Shown here one piece after another: positions 57,786-64,000 of a stretch of 64,000 bases of DNA (position 1 is its first letter; every line of letters starts with the position of its first letter). The notes beneath the pieces were generated by a model. The model made no database searches, was not told where the DNA came from, and was given only the letters and a program-made list of their open reading frames with translations. A program made the position numbers and the translations under genes. The stretch is from Rhizobium gallicum bv. gallicum R602sp (lineage in GTDB: Bacteria; Pseudomonadota; Alphaproteobacteria; Rhizobiales; Rhizobiaceae): the NCBI RefSeq assembly GCF_000816845.1, contig NZ_CP006877.1, positions 1,369,501-1,433,500 of the forward strand, given 5' to 3'.

Positions 57786-58451
57786 GTGTCCTCACTCAAT
57801 GTACCCGGCAAAGCCTACGATGCATTCCTCTTCGACATGGACGGCACGCTGCTTAACTCCATAGCGGTCGTTGAGCGTATCTGGGGCGATTGGGCAAAGG
57901 ATCACGGCCTCGAGCCGGAAGTGTTCCTGAAGACGATACACGGCGTCCGTGCCAGCGACACCATCCGTCAACTGGCACTTCCCGGTGTGGATCCGATGCT
58001 TGAAGCGAAAAAACTCCTGATCGAGGAAATGGAAGACGTCGACGGCATCGTGCAGATCCCCGGCGCAGTCCGCTTTCTGAACGGCATTCCCGCCAACAGA
58101 TGGGCGATCGTCACCTCCGCCCCATTTGAACTCGCCAAGCGACGCATGGCCGCCGCCGGCATCCCGATGCCGAAGGTCATCGTCACCGGCGAGGAAGTCC
58201 AGGCAGGCAAGCCTAGCCCGGAATGCTACCTGCTCGGCGCCAGCCGCCTGGGTGTCGATCCGAAACGCTGCTTGGTCTTCGAAGACGCGGTTGCGGGCAT
58301 ACTTGCGGGAGAAGGAGCAGGAGCCGATGTCACCGTCATTACCACGACACATGCCACGCCCTTCGAAACACCGCACTTCTCGATTTCGGACTACGAGGCA
58401 TGGACCGTGACGACAATCGGAGGCATCGGAATCGGAATCGTCGGAGCATAA
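57786..58451 (+). CDS. HAD-superfamily sugar phosphatase
   Basis: 221 residues from a GTG at 57786 with AAGGAA upstream. HAD motifs: I FLFDMDGTLLNS, II TSAPF (serine/threonine), III lysine in GEEVQAGKPSPECYLLGA, IV VFEDAVAGILAG. The cap belongs to the group that includes glycerol-3-phosphate and 2-deoxyglucose-6-phosphate phosphatases. The last residues (TIGGIGIGIVGA) come from a short GGAATC repeat and look unlike relatives; the original end may have been altered, since the accessory patch begins just beyond. Confidence 0.85.
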   Translation: MSSLNVPGKAYDAFLFDMDGTLLNSIAVVERIWGDWAKDHGLEPEVFLKTIHGVRASDTIRQLALPGVDPMLEAKKLLIEEMEDVDGIVQIPGAVRFLNGIPANRWAIVTSAPFELAKRRMAAAGIPMPKVIVTGEEVQAGKPSPECYLLGASRLGVDPKRCLVFEDAVAGILAGEGAGADVTVITTTHATPFETPHFSISDYEAWTVTTIGGIGIGIVGA

Positions 58452-58543
58452 GTGGCACATCGGCTTTTTGCGCGGAGTACGGCTTTTTCCGCTTGCATTG
58501 GGCGACACGAAAAAACTAAACGAAACAAGCTGTTTCGGCAGGT

Positions 58544-58608
58544 CGAGGCGTAGCGCAACCAGGTAGCGCACTTGACTGGATCAAGGGCGCTGGTTCGATA
58601 TAGGGATC
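58544..58608 (+). pseudogene. tRNA-Pro-like relic 1
   Basis: The sequence carries a tRNA-Pro D-arm (TAGCGCAACCAGGTAGCGC), the anticodon arm ACTTGACTGG-ATCAAG and a T-arm start CGCTGGTTCGA. The anticodon loop is two bases short and the T-stem does not close, so it cannot be a working tRNA. It lies 93 bases behind the HAD gene and 38 bases before a second, better-preserved relic. Confidence 0.65.
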
Positions 58609-58645
58609 AGCGAAATTGTTGAGGCCTAGCGAATGAGGCATGTGA

Positions 58646-58684
58646 CGGAATGTAGCGCAGTCTGGTAGCGCACTTGACTGGGGG
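58646..58684 (+). pseudogene. tRNA-Pro(GGG) 5' half
   Basis: 39 bases matching the first half of a tRNA-Pro: acceptor start CGGAATG, D-arm TAGCGCAGTCTGGTAGCGC and anticodon strand ACTTGACTGGGGG, where homology stops inside the anticodon loop. What follows (AAATGGTCCTC) is unrelated. A clean break in the anticodon loop is what one expects at the junction of an integrated element that used this tRNA as its target. No intact copy is in the window. Confidence 0.75.
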
Positions 58685-58712
58685 AAATGGTCCTCTAGTC
58701 CAAATTTTCGCC

Positions 58713-59063
58713 TTATTTCAATACCTTAGAAGTGCTACTTGAATCTCTCGTGGGACTTTTGGTGGGACTTGCTGTCATCTCCAATGCGTTCCGCAGATCG
58801 TCGCCCAGAGCGTGCGCATAGCCGGCTGCGACCACGTCTTCTATCGTCTTATTGTCGTCGACGAAGCGGCCGATATCGGCGCGTATGGCCGATTTCAGGC
58901 CAGGCGGAAGTTGCTCCCATGGACGCTGCGTCATGCCGGCGACCAGCTTGCGAGCGACCGTCTTGTCCGGCCCGTCACCCGCGGTGCGAAGGTCGCGATA
59001 GAGCTTGGCAACAGGATCCTCGCGGACGACCTTCGCTTCTTCGATCTGATCGGTCTTGCTCAT
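58713..59063 (-). CDS. Hypothetical protein in phage-like patch
   Basis: 116 residues from the ATG at 59061-59063 (MSKTDQIEEAKVVREDPVAK). Mostly helical and charged, no cysteine, with a serine/threonine-rich end (SPTKSPTRDSSSTSKVLK). I do not recognise it. The ATG overlaps the end of the broken phage-like frame upstream (TGACATG), so the two were once a unit. Confidence 0.5.
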   Translation of the reverse strand: MSKTDQIEEAKVVREDPVAKLYRDLRTAGDGPDKTVARKLVAGMTQRPWEQLPPGLKSAIRADIGRFVDDNKTIEDVVAAGYAHALGDDLRNALEMTASPTKSPTRDSSSTSKVLK

Positions 59064-59064
59064 G

Positions 59065-59397
59065 TCAGATGTCTCCCGAGAGATAGATGCGGAGCATCGA
59101 GCGCGCATCGTCGGCGTGGTTCTTGATTTGAAAGGTGCTGCCGGGCTCGATCCGCTACTGCAGGGCGTCGAGTTCGAAGATCGTCACGCTGTCGCGCTGG
59201 CTGACGAGATCGGGCACCTTTGAATGCGCGACGGAAAGCAGGTGTGTTGTGCCTTCGACGGCCTGCCCCTGCTCTTCGCCTTCATCGACGTCCCGCCACT
59301 TCCGGAAGATGGCGCGCACGCCTGAGCGCGGTCTGCCCGGACCAGGTGCCCGGCTTCCACTTGGCGAAGTTCGGATGATCGTAGGAGGCGCCGACAT
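59065..59397 (-). pseudogene. Phage-like small gene with internal stop
   Basis: Reverse-strand reading gives VRAIFRKWRDVDEGEEQG, HLLSVAHSKVPDLVSQRDSV and DALQ, then a TAG at 59155-59157, then RIEPGSTFQIKNHADDARSM and LRIYLSGDI before a proper stop at 59065. The single stop in an otherwise unbroken frame marks a pseudogene. Size, order and the small beta-rich composition resemble head-tail joining proteins of lambdoid prophages, but the match is weak. Confidence 0.45.
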
Positions 59398-59509
59398 AGG
59401 CCGCCGAAGACATGGCCCGGTTCTTTGCCATCTGCAGGCGCACAGCCGCCCTCACTTGTGGAGCAAGCGGCTTTGCATCGGGACCGAGGATCTGCATCTG
59501 CGCGCTCAT
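59282..59509 (-). pseudogene. N-terminal fragment of a phage-like gene
   Basis: 75 codons: MSAQMQILGPDAKPLAPQVR, then AYVGASYDHPNFAKWKPGTW, then loss of frame. The 'YxGAS...W.P' pattern is reminiscent of the N-terminus of lambda-type portal proteins. It runs into the preceding pseudogene in another frame, so an internal deletion probably fused two phage genes. Confidence 0.35.
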
Positions 59510-59516
59510 CCGAAGA

Positions 59517-60058
59517 TCACGCCGCGGCTGCGCGCACGAGCCAACGAACGCAGTCCAAGCTGCGCTTCGAGCTGACGGATGTCATCAGCTTGATTTTGTC
59601 GGCCAGCGCCGCTGGCTCGCCCGGCTTTCTCGTCTCCGCATAGGCAAGCTCCCAATGCGCGGGCACATCAATCACGTAGTTAAGCCAGTTCTCCCGCATA
59701 AGCTCTAAGTCTTCCGGACACCTGATAAGCAAGCCGACGATATACTGAGCCCACGCCTCGCGGAAGTTGTCCTTGTATATCGTGCGACCGCTGCCGAGGG
59801 CATGCATTGCCTTCTCGGCAAGAGTGTCGGCTGGCGCAAAGAACTCCTTCTCGATGTCTGCTGCCTCCTCAGGTGGCACGCTCTTCATGGAGTAAAGCTT
59901 ACTGAGATAGCCCGTCGTTTAGGCGAACCCTCCCGGATATGCAGACCATTTTCCGTCAGCTCGTATATCGTGAGCAGGCCGTTTGTCGTCCATCGCTTCC
60001 TGTAGAATTTTGGGATGTAATGGTGGGCCTCGGCGGTGTTCTGAATCGGCTGGCTCAT
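59517..60058 (-). pseudogene. DUF4238 family gene, frameshifted
   Basis: From the ATG at 60056-60058 the protein begins MSQPIQNTAEAHHYIPKFYR, then LLTIYELTENG and SPKR, the DUF4238 N-terminus (HHYxPKFYL type). One base missing near 59920 ends the frame at 59885. The neighbouring frame continues with YLSKLYSMKSVPPEEAADIE, RTIYKDNFREAWAQYIVGLL and ends RAAAA at 59517. Restoring one base would give a continuous protein of about 180 residues. Function of the family is unknown; members often sit on mobile islands. Confidence 0.7.
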
Positions 60059-60162
60059 GCCAAGATTCTGCACTGTTGCGTTGCAGAAGGAAGAGCTGCG
60101 CCTTGCTAGCCCACAGCTAGGCTATTAGATTGTATTCGCCGCGACGACCGCTTTTGATGCTG

Positions 60163-60239
60163 TGGACGGCTCCTCCGCCGGCATCGCGATGTGCCATATT
60201 TGCGGTGTTGTTCAGGAACCGCATGGGAGGAGCCATCCA
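60163..60239. promoter_or_regulatory. Inverted repeat enclosing the transposase ribosome site
   Basis: TGGACGGCTCCTCC (60163-60176) and GGAGGAGCCATCCA (60226-60239) pair at 13 of 14 positions. The right arm contains the Shine-Dalgarno GGAGGAG and the first base of the transposase ATG. In a transcript that covers both arms the start site would be hidden. It could also be a subterminal repeat of the element. Confidence 0.6.
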
Positions 60240-61273
60240 TGGAAGAGATTACCACGATTGGACTCGACATTGCTAAGTCGGTGTTCCAGGTGCACGCCAT
60301 TTCCGCGACCGGCACGGTCGTCATCCGCCGACAGTTGAAGCGCCGCTTTGTTCTTCAGTTCTTCGCGAGCCTCAAACCCTGCCTCGTGGGCATAGAAGCC
60401 TGCGCAACCGCGCATCATTGGGGTCGAGAGCTGGCAAATCTCGGGCACGAGGTCCGGCTGATGCCGCCGCGCTATGTGAAGCCTTACGTCAAACGCAACA
60501 AGAACGATGCGGCGGATGCAGAGGCAATATGCGAGGCGGTGACACGGCCGAACATGCGGTTTGTGCCGATCAAGACAGCCGATCAACAATCGATCCTGAT
60601 GCTTCATCGGACCCGCATGCTGTTCATTCGCCAGCGGACTATGACCATCAATGCTGTTCGCGCCCATCTCGCCGAGTTCGGCATTGTTGCGGGGATCGGT
60701 CGTAATGGACTGCTTGAGCTTCTCCATCTCATTCGGAAGGGCGAGAAACCTGAGATACCGGCGGAGGCATGTTTATGTCTTGCCGCTTTAGCGGACCAAG
60801 TCGACCTCTTGAAGCAGCGTATACTGGAAATGGATCGGCAAATCATGAGGTGGCACCGCGCTCACGAACTCAGTCGTAAGCTCGAAGGAATTCCAGGTGT
60901 TGGTCCATTGGTGGCAACAGCACTGGCTGCCAGTATTCCCGATCCCAGCGTCTTTCGTTCCGGTCGTGATCTGAGTGCCTGGATTGGCTTAGTCCCGAAA
61001 CAAAACTCTAGTGGAGGCAAGGAGAAACTCGGTGGGATCAGCAAGGCCGGGAATCGATATCTGAGGCAGCTATTGGTGGTCGGCGCGTTGGCGGTGATCA
61101 AGAGAGCGAAGCTATTGGGCTACGCCCGCCATCCTTGGCTGGTCTCACTGATGGAGCGCCGTTCGGCAAAGGTCGCGGCGGTAGCACTCGCCAACAAGAT
61201 AGCGCGGATTGCCTGGGCGATGATGAGCCGCAACGAACCCTATCGAGCAATCCCGGTCACCGCCGAAAGGTGA
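60239..61273 (+). CDS. IS110-family transposase
   Basis: 344 residues. The N-terminal DEDD (RuvC-like) domain has TIGLDIAKSVFQVHAI, CLVGIEACATAHHW, YVKRNKNDAADAEAI. The C-terminal Tnp_IS116-type domain has LEGIPGVGPLVATALAASIP, RDLSAWIGLVPKQNSSGGKE and KLGGISKAGNRYLRQL, with the serine in NSSGGK being the second active-site residue. The GLVPKQ/SSGGK-type end suggests the IS1111 group. All catalytic residues are present, so the enzyme is probably active. Element ends were not found. Confidence 0.92.
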   Translation: MEEITTIGLDIAKSVFQVHAISATGTVVIRRQLKRRFVLQFFASLKPCLVGIEACATAHHWGRELANLGHEVRLMPPRYVKPYVKRNKNDAADAEAICEAVTRPNMRFVPIKTADQQSILMLHRTRMLFIRQRTMTINAVRAHLAEFGIVAGIGRNGLLELLHLIRKGEKPEIPAEACLCLAALADQVDLLKQRILEMDRQIMRWHRAHELSRKLEGIPGVGPLVATALAASIPDPSVFRSGRDLSAWIGLVPKQNSSGGKEKLGGISKAGNRYLRQLLVVGALAVIKRAKLLGYARHPWLVSLMERRSAKVAAVALANKIARIAWAMMSRNEPYRAIPVTAER

Positions 61274-61664
61274 AACACGGCGCAAGCGTCGTGAACGTCT
61301 TTGGTAAGAGCAGGAGACTTATAACGCACCTACGCCAGTCGGCCCAAGGACAGCCTTCGGCCCGTAGCTGCCGCTCGCCGATACCGCCGGTATGTCCGTG
61401 CATGGCTCGCGACGCGGACGTTTACCTTTCCTGGCAAGGTTCGGCCTTGAACAACTGCCGGTGCAGCGGTGTGCTAATCGCACCCGGGACTGCAAACCCG
61501 TCTCCCCTCATGCATAGACGCCTGCGCATTGTATCTAATTTCGAGACAATGCGGTCCGTTTTCATCGCCTACTGCGATTATCCGAACCCGATTAGATTTC
61601 TGCTCACACCAGTTAGCCATCAACATGGAAACGGTGGACGAAACGTCAAACACGGAGAACTGCC
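61274..61664. other. Gap behind the transposase; possible element end and hydrolase promoter
   Basis: 391 bases without a gene. The first half keeps the composition of the IS and should contain its right end; in IS1111-type elements this part encodes the bridge RNA that pairs with target and donor. The second half (from about 61520) is AT-richer and should hold the promoter of the MBL hydrolase. Boundaries were not identified. Confidence 0.35.
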
Positions 61665-62630
61665 ATGCTCACCCGTAGAGGCCTCATCAAGAGCGCAGCG
61701 GCGCTTTTTGCAGCGGGAACCGTTTCGGGCGGCTTCACCCCGGCCCTCGCGAAGGCACCCTTTCAGCCTTTCCAGGCTCCCGGCTTTTACAGAATGAAGC
61801 TTGGGAACTTCGAACTGACGGCGCTTTCGGATGGTACTATTCCGTTGCCGCTTCCGGAGCTTTACACAAACACCGACGCCGAAGATGCGCGCAGAGCGCT
61901 GGCTGCGGCGTTCATGGGCACGCCCACAGATACGTCGGTCAACGCCTTCCTCGTCAACACGGGGGACAGGCTGGTGCTGATCGACGCCGGCACAGGCGCC
62001 TATCTCGATGGTGCGCTCGGCGAGCTCGTCGCCAATCTCGAGGCGGCCGGCTACAAAGCGGACCAGATTGACGACATCATCCTGACGCATATCCATACCG
62101 ACCATTCCGGCGGGCTGACGATCAAGGGCAAGCCGGTGTTCGCCAACGCGACCGTTCACGTCAACAAGCGTGAACATGATTTCTGGATGGAAACGCCTGG
62201 GGAAAGCCGATCGGCCAACGTGCCGCTAAGCTATTTCGTCGAGGCGCATGAGAGTCTGGGGCCCTATGCCGAAGCCGGCAGGGTTCGCACCTTCGCCGAT
62301 AATGCCGGAATCCTGCCGGGCATCGGCTCGATCCTGCGGGCCGGGCACACGCCGGGGCACAGCTCGATAGTCGTGGAAAGCGCAGGCGCAAAGATCGTTT
62401 TCTGGGGCGACATTACCCATGGAAACGTGCTTCAGTTCGACGAGCCGGACGTGGCGATCCAGTTCGATACGGATCAGGCCGAGGCGATTCGTGCCAGGGA
62501 GGCGGCCTTCGCGGATGCGACCGACGGCAAATACCTGGTGGCCGGCGCTCACATTGCCTTTCCGGGCATCGGCCATGTTCGCCGCGATGCGACGAATTAC
62601 GAATGGGTTCCCGTCAATTATGCCTCTTGA
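61665..62630 (+). CDS. MBL-fold metallo-hydrolase, Tat-exported
   Basis: 321 residues. Tat signal LTRRGLIKSAAALFAAGTVS, then the metallo-beta-lactamase fold: LVNTGDRLVLIDAGTGAYLD, zinc motif ILTHIHTDHSGGL, GHTPGHSS, KIVFWGDITHG and the last histidine in AGAHIAFPG. The arrangement is that of quinolone-lactonase/arylsulfatase-like periplasmic hydrolases, substrate unknown. The convergent LysR regulator may belong with it. Confidence 0.9.
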   Translation: MLTRRGLIKSAAALFAAGTVSGGFTPALAKAPFQPFQAPGFYRMKLGNFELTALSDGTIPLPLPELYTNTDAEDARRALAAAFMGTPTDTSVNAFLVNTGDRLVLIDAGTGAYLDGALGELVANLEAAGYKADQIDDIILTHIHTDHSGGLTIKGKPVFANATVHVNKREHDFWMETPGESRSANVPLSYFVEAHESLGPYAEAGRVRTFADNAGILPGIGSILRAGHTPGHSSIVVESAGAKIVFWGDITHGNVLQFDEPDVAIQFDTDQAEAIRAREAAFADATDGKYLVAGAHIAFPGIGHVRRDATNYEWVPVNYAS

Positions 62631-62644
62631 AAACGACCCATCGC

Positions 62645-62676
62645 GGCGCAACGGAGCGGAGCCCGTTGCGCCGGTT
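62645..62676 (+). terminator. Probable terminator behind the MBL hydrolase
   Basis: Perfect 10-bp stem GGCGCAACGG (62645-62654) / CCGTTGCGCC (62663-62672), 8-base loop, followed by GGTTT. The T run is short, so the call is moderate. It lies between two convergent genes. Confidence 0.55.
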
Positions 62677-62797
62677 TCATGTCCGGGCGGCACCGGTCGC
62701 GATCAGTCCCGGCTTCAATAGGCCCCGTGCGACCAGCGAACTGCTTGCGACCACCCGGAACAAGAAGCCTCCTCACCACGCCCTGCCGCAGAGCCGT

Positions 62798-63733
62798 TCA
62801 GTGCGAAGCAGCAGCATTCTCGTCGCGGATCTCAGCAAGCTTCAGCCTCGGCACCAGAAAGTCGAGAAACGCCCTGACCTTTGGCGGCTGGATACGTCCG
62901 CCTGCTCTCATCGCGTAAAGCGTGGGGGCCGGTCCGGACCATTCGGGCAGCACGTGGACGAGGCGTCCTGCCGCGACGTCCGCCCTGACACGGAGATGAC
63001 TGGTCATTTGCAGGCCTTCGCCGGCCAGCAGAAAGCCGTGCAACCCTTCGGGATCGCTGGCCACCGCAACGGGCCGTACCGGAAACTCGTTGCACCGCCC
63101 CTCGCGCGTCAGAGGCCAGGCGTGGACCGGCTTGTCGAAATAGAACTGTGTCAACAGGCAAGCGTGATCTGCGAGCTCTGCCGGATTCGAAGGGCTTCCG
63201 TGCCTTTCAAGATAAGCGGGAGCCGCATATATGCCCATTGGCAGATCGCCAAGTCGGCGGGCAGTGAGCGAGGAATCGGGCATGGGTCCCTCCCACAGAC
63301 GCAGGGCGATATCAATATCCTTGGCAACGACATCCAGCACCTCATGGGCCAGAAGCAACTGTGGATAGACATCCGGGTAGAACCTTCTGAATTCGCTGAG
63401 CACCGGCGCTAAAATGCGGGTCGACAACCAATGTGGAGATGTGATCCTGAGCCAGCCCTTGGGATGTTGCTGCAGCTCGGCCACAGCGTTTTCGGCATCT
63501 TCGATATCTTTGACCAAGCCCTCGCAACGCTGGAAGTAGATCGTGCCGGCTTCGGTGAGCTTCAGGCTGCGCGTTGTCCTGTGGAGAAGCTGGGCCCCTA
63601 ACCGCGCCTCCAATTCCTGAACTTTGCGGCTGATCCGCGTCTTCGGCGTTCGCAGCGCCCGTGCGGCACCGGTGAAGCTGCCCTCCTGCACGACCTTTAC
63701 GAACGCCGCCGTGTCGCTGAAGTCACGCAGCAT
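62798..63733 (-). CDS. LysR-family transcriptional regulator
   Basis: 311 residues from the ATG at 63731-63733; a start 60 bases earlier would read through a palindrome and is unlikely. HTH: FVKVVQEGSFTGAARALRTP then KTRISRKVQELEARLGAQLL. The effector domain follows (RITSPHWLSTRILAPVLSEF, IDIALRLWEGPMPDSSLTAR). The subgroup is like those controlling oxidoreductases or hydrolases next door; here the MBL hydrolase is convergent, not divergent, so the link is uncertain. Confidence 0.9.
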   Translation of the reverse strand: MLRDFSDTAAFVKVVQEGSFTGAARALRTPKTRISRKVQELEARLGAQLLHRTTRSLKLTEAGTIYFQRCEGLVKDIEDAENAVAELQQHPKGWLRITSPHWLSTRILAPVLSEFRRFYPDVYPQLLLAHEVLDVVAKDIDIALRLWEGPMPDSSLTARRLGDLPMGIYAAPAYLERHGSPSNPAELADHACLLTQFYFDKPVHAWPLTREGRCNEFPVRPVAVASDPEGLHGFLLAGEGLQMTSHLRVRADVAAGRLVHVLPEWSGPAPTLYAMRAGGRIQPPKVRAFLDFLVPRLKLAEIRDENAAASH

Positions 63734-63746
63734 GGACCACCCCCAT

Positions 63747-63766
63747 TTATCCTGAATTCGGGACAA
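63747..63766. promoter_or_regulatory. Dyad upstream of the LysR gene
   Basis: TTATCCTGAATTCGGGACAA has dyad symmetry around GAATTC with 8 of 10 pairs. It starts 14 bases before the LysR start codon, where an autoregulatory site is common. It is centred too close for a classical LysR activation site. Function inferred from position. Confidence 0.4.
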
Positions 63767-64000
63767 TGAAGACCGATCTCGCCGGATAATCAAGCCAATT
63801 CAATTCCTCTATTTCTCGCATCGATCGCTGCCAAAAAGGGATTCCCGGTTGATCTCCTTGCGCGCCATTGCTTCTCCTAAGCTTACTAAAACCTCGTCGC
63901 GTTCATCCTCGTCTAGGCGTGTTAGCTTGCGTGGGCTTATCGTCCGTTAACCTTGTGGGGGTAAGGGCTGCCGAACGCTAAGTGAACGCCCGGGGACTCT
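63767..64000. other. Right-end region without recognised gene
   Basis: 234 bases to the window end. No frame with a credible start, no RNA fold and no repeat that I can name. It may hold promoters for LysR and for a gene beyond the edge. Confidence 0.4.

Noticed and set aside
58646..58684. Working tRNA-Pro gene
   Set aside because: Only the 5' half is present; the 3' anticodon strand, T-arm and acceptor end are missing from what follows.
1..64000. CRISPR arrays
   Set aside because: No run of regularly spaced direct repeats of 24-40 bases. The only tandem repeats are the two terminator duplications and the short repeat before ldtP.

Overview
The window is a chromosomal segment of an alphaproteobacterium of the Rhizobium/Agrobacterium type. 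The evidence is a GC-rich codon usage, a RopB-type outer membrane protein, an LdtR/LdtP pair, Bpt, HdaA, and gene blocks that usually travel together in rhizobia (uvrC-pgsA-moaD-moaE, perM-hdaA-ppk-ppx, glyA-nrdR-ribD-ribE-ribH-nusB, CBP3-DUF177-plsX-fabH-ihfA-merR). The species cannot be fixed from the sequence alone. Most of the window is ordinary core genome. The unusual material lies in small relics between core genes and in one accessory patch at 58.5-61.6 kb.

Layout. 0-5 kb: an ABC-F ATPase cut by the left edge, a TnpB relic with its element-end hairpin, ndk with its terminator, a decayed group II intron directly behind that terminator, a lipoprotein/CGNR-regulator pair, and a divergent orphan LivH-like permease. 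5-9.5 kb: a reverse-strand run of an SDR gene, uvrC, pgsA, moaD, a 67-codon ORF and moaE. 9.5-18 kb: ropB, a GST, rlmJ, a cytoplasmic molybdopterin oxidoreductase overlapping a Nudix gene, a lone phnM, and purM-purN. 18-24 kb: an AI-2E exporter, hdaA, ppk and ppx. 24-33 kb: a phytase-like esterase, an adenylate cyclase, rnd, a multicopper oxidase, aspS and an unknown secreted protein. 33-42.6 kb: parC, an SRPBCC protein, a Doc-toxin relic, a DMT transporter, bpt, hemB, ldtR and ldtP. 42.6-51.7 kb: glyA, nrdR, the riboflavin genes, nusB and hppA. 51.7-58.5 kb: bamE, the CBP3 chaperone, DUF177, plsX-fabH, ihfA, merR and a HAD phosphatase. 58.5-61.6 kb: two broken tRNA-Pro-like sequences, phage-like debris, a frameshifted DUF4238 gene and an IS110-family transposase. 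The right end holds a Tat-exported MBL-fold hydrolase facing a LysR regulator.

How genes work together: ribD, ribE and ribH carry out most of riboflavin synthesis. moaD/moaE form molybdopterin synthase, whose cofactor the molybdo-oxidoreductase at 12-14 kb would need. ppk, ppx and the proton-pumping pyrophosphatase handle polyphosphate and pyrophosphate. purM/purN are two purine steps. plsX/fabH start lipid synthesis. ldtR/ldtP link a MarR regulator to a cell-wall cross-linking enzyme.

The most striking observation is in ribD. A RIME-like palindromic intergenic repeat with 31-base inverted arms sits inside the coding sequence, exactly in frame, adding about 60 residues to the reductase domain. 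Other points worth following are the TnpB relic with its right-end hairpin, the intron relic behind the ndk terminator, a 30-base palindrome between the CGNR regulator and the permease, two terminators that carry tandem duplications of their own stem, a 41-codon membrane ORF whose start position reads ATA, and the tRNA-Pro relics bordering the accessory patch.
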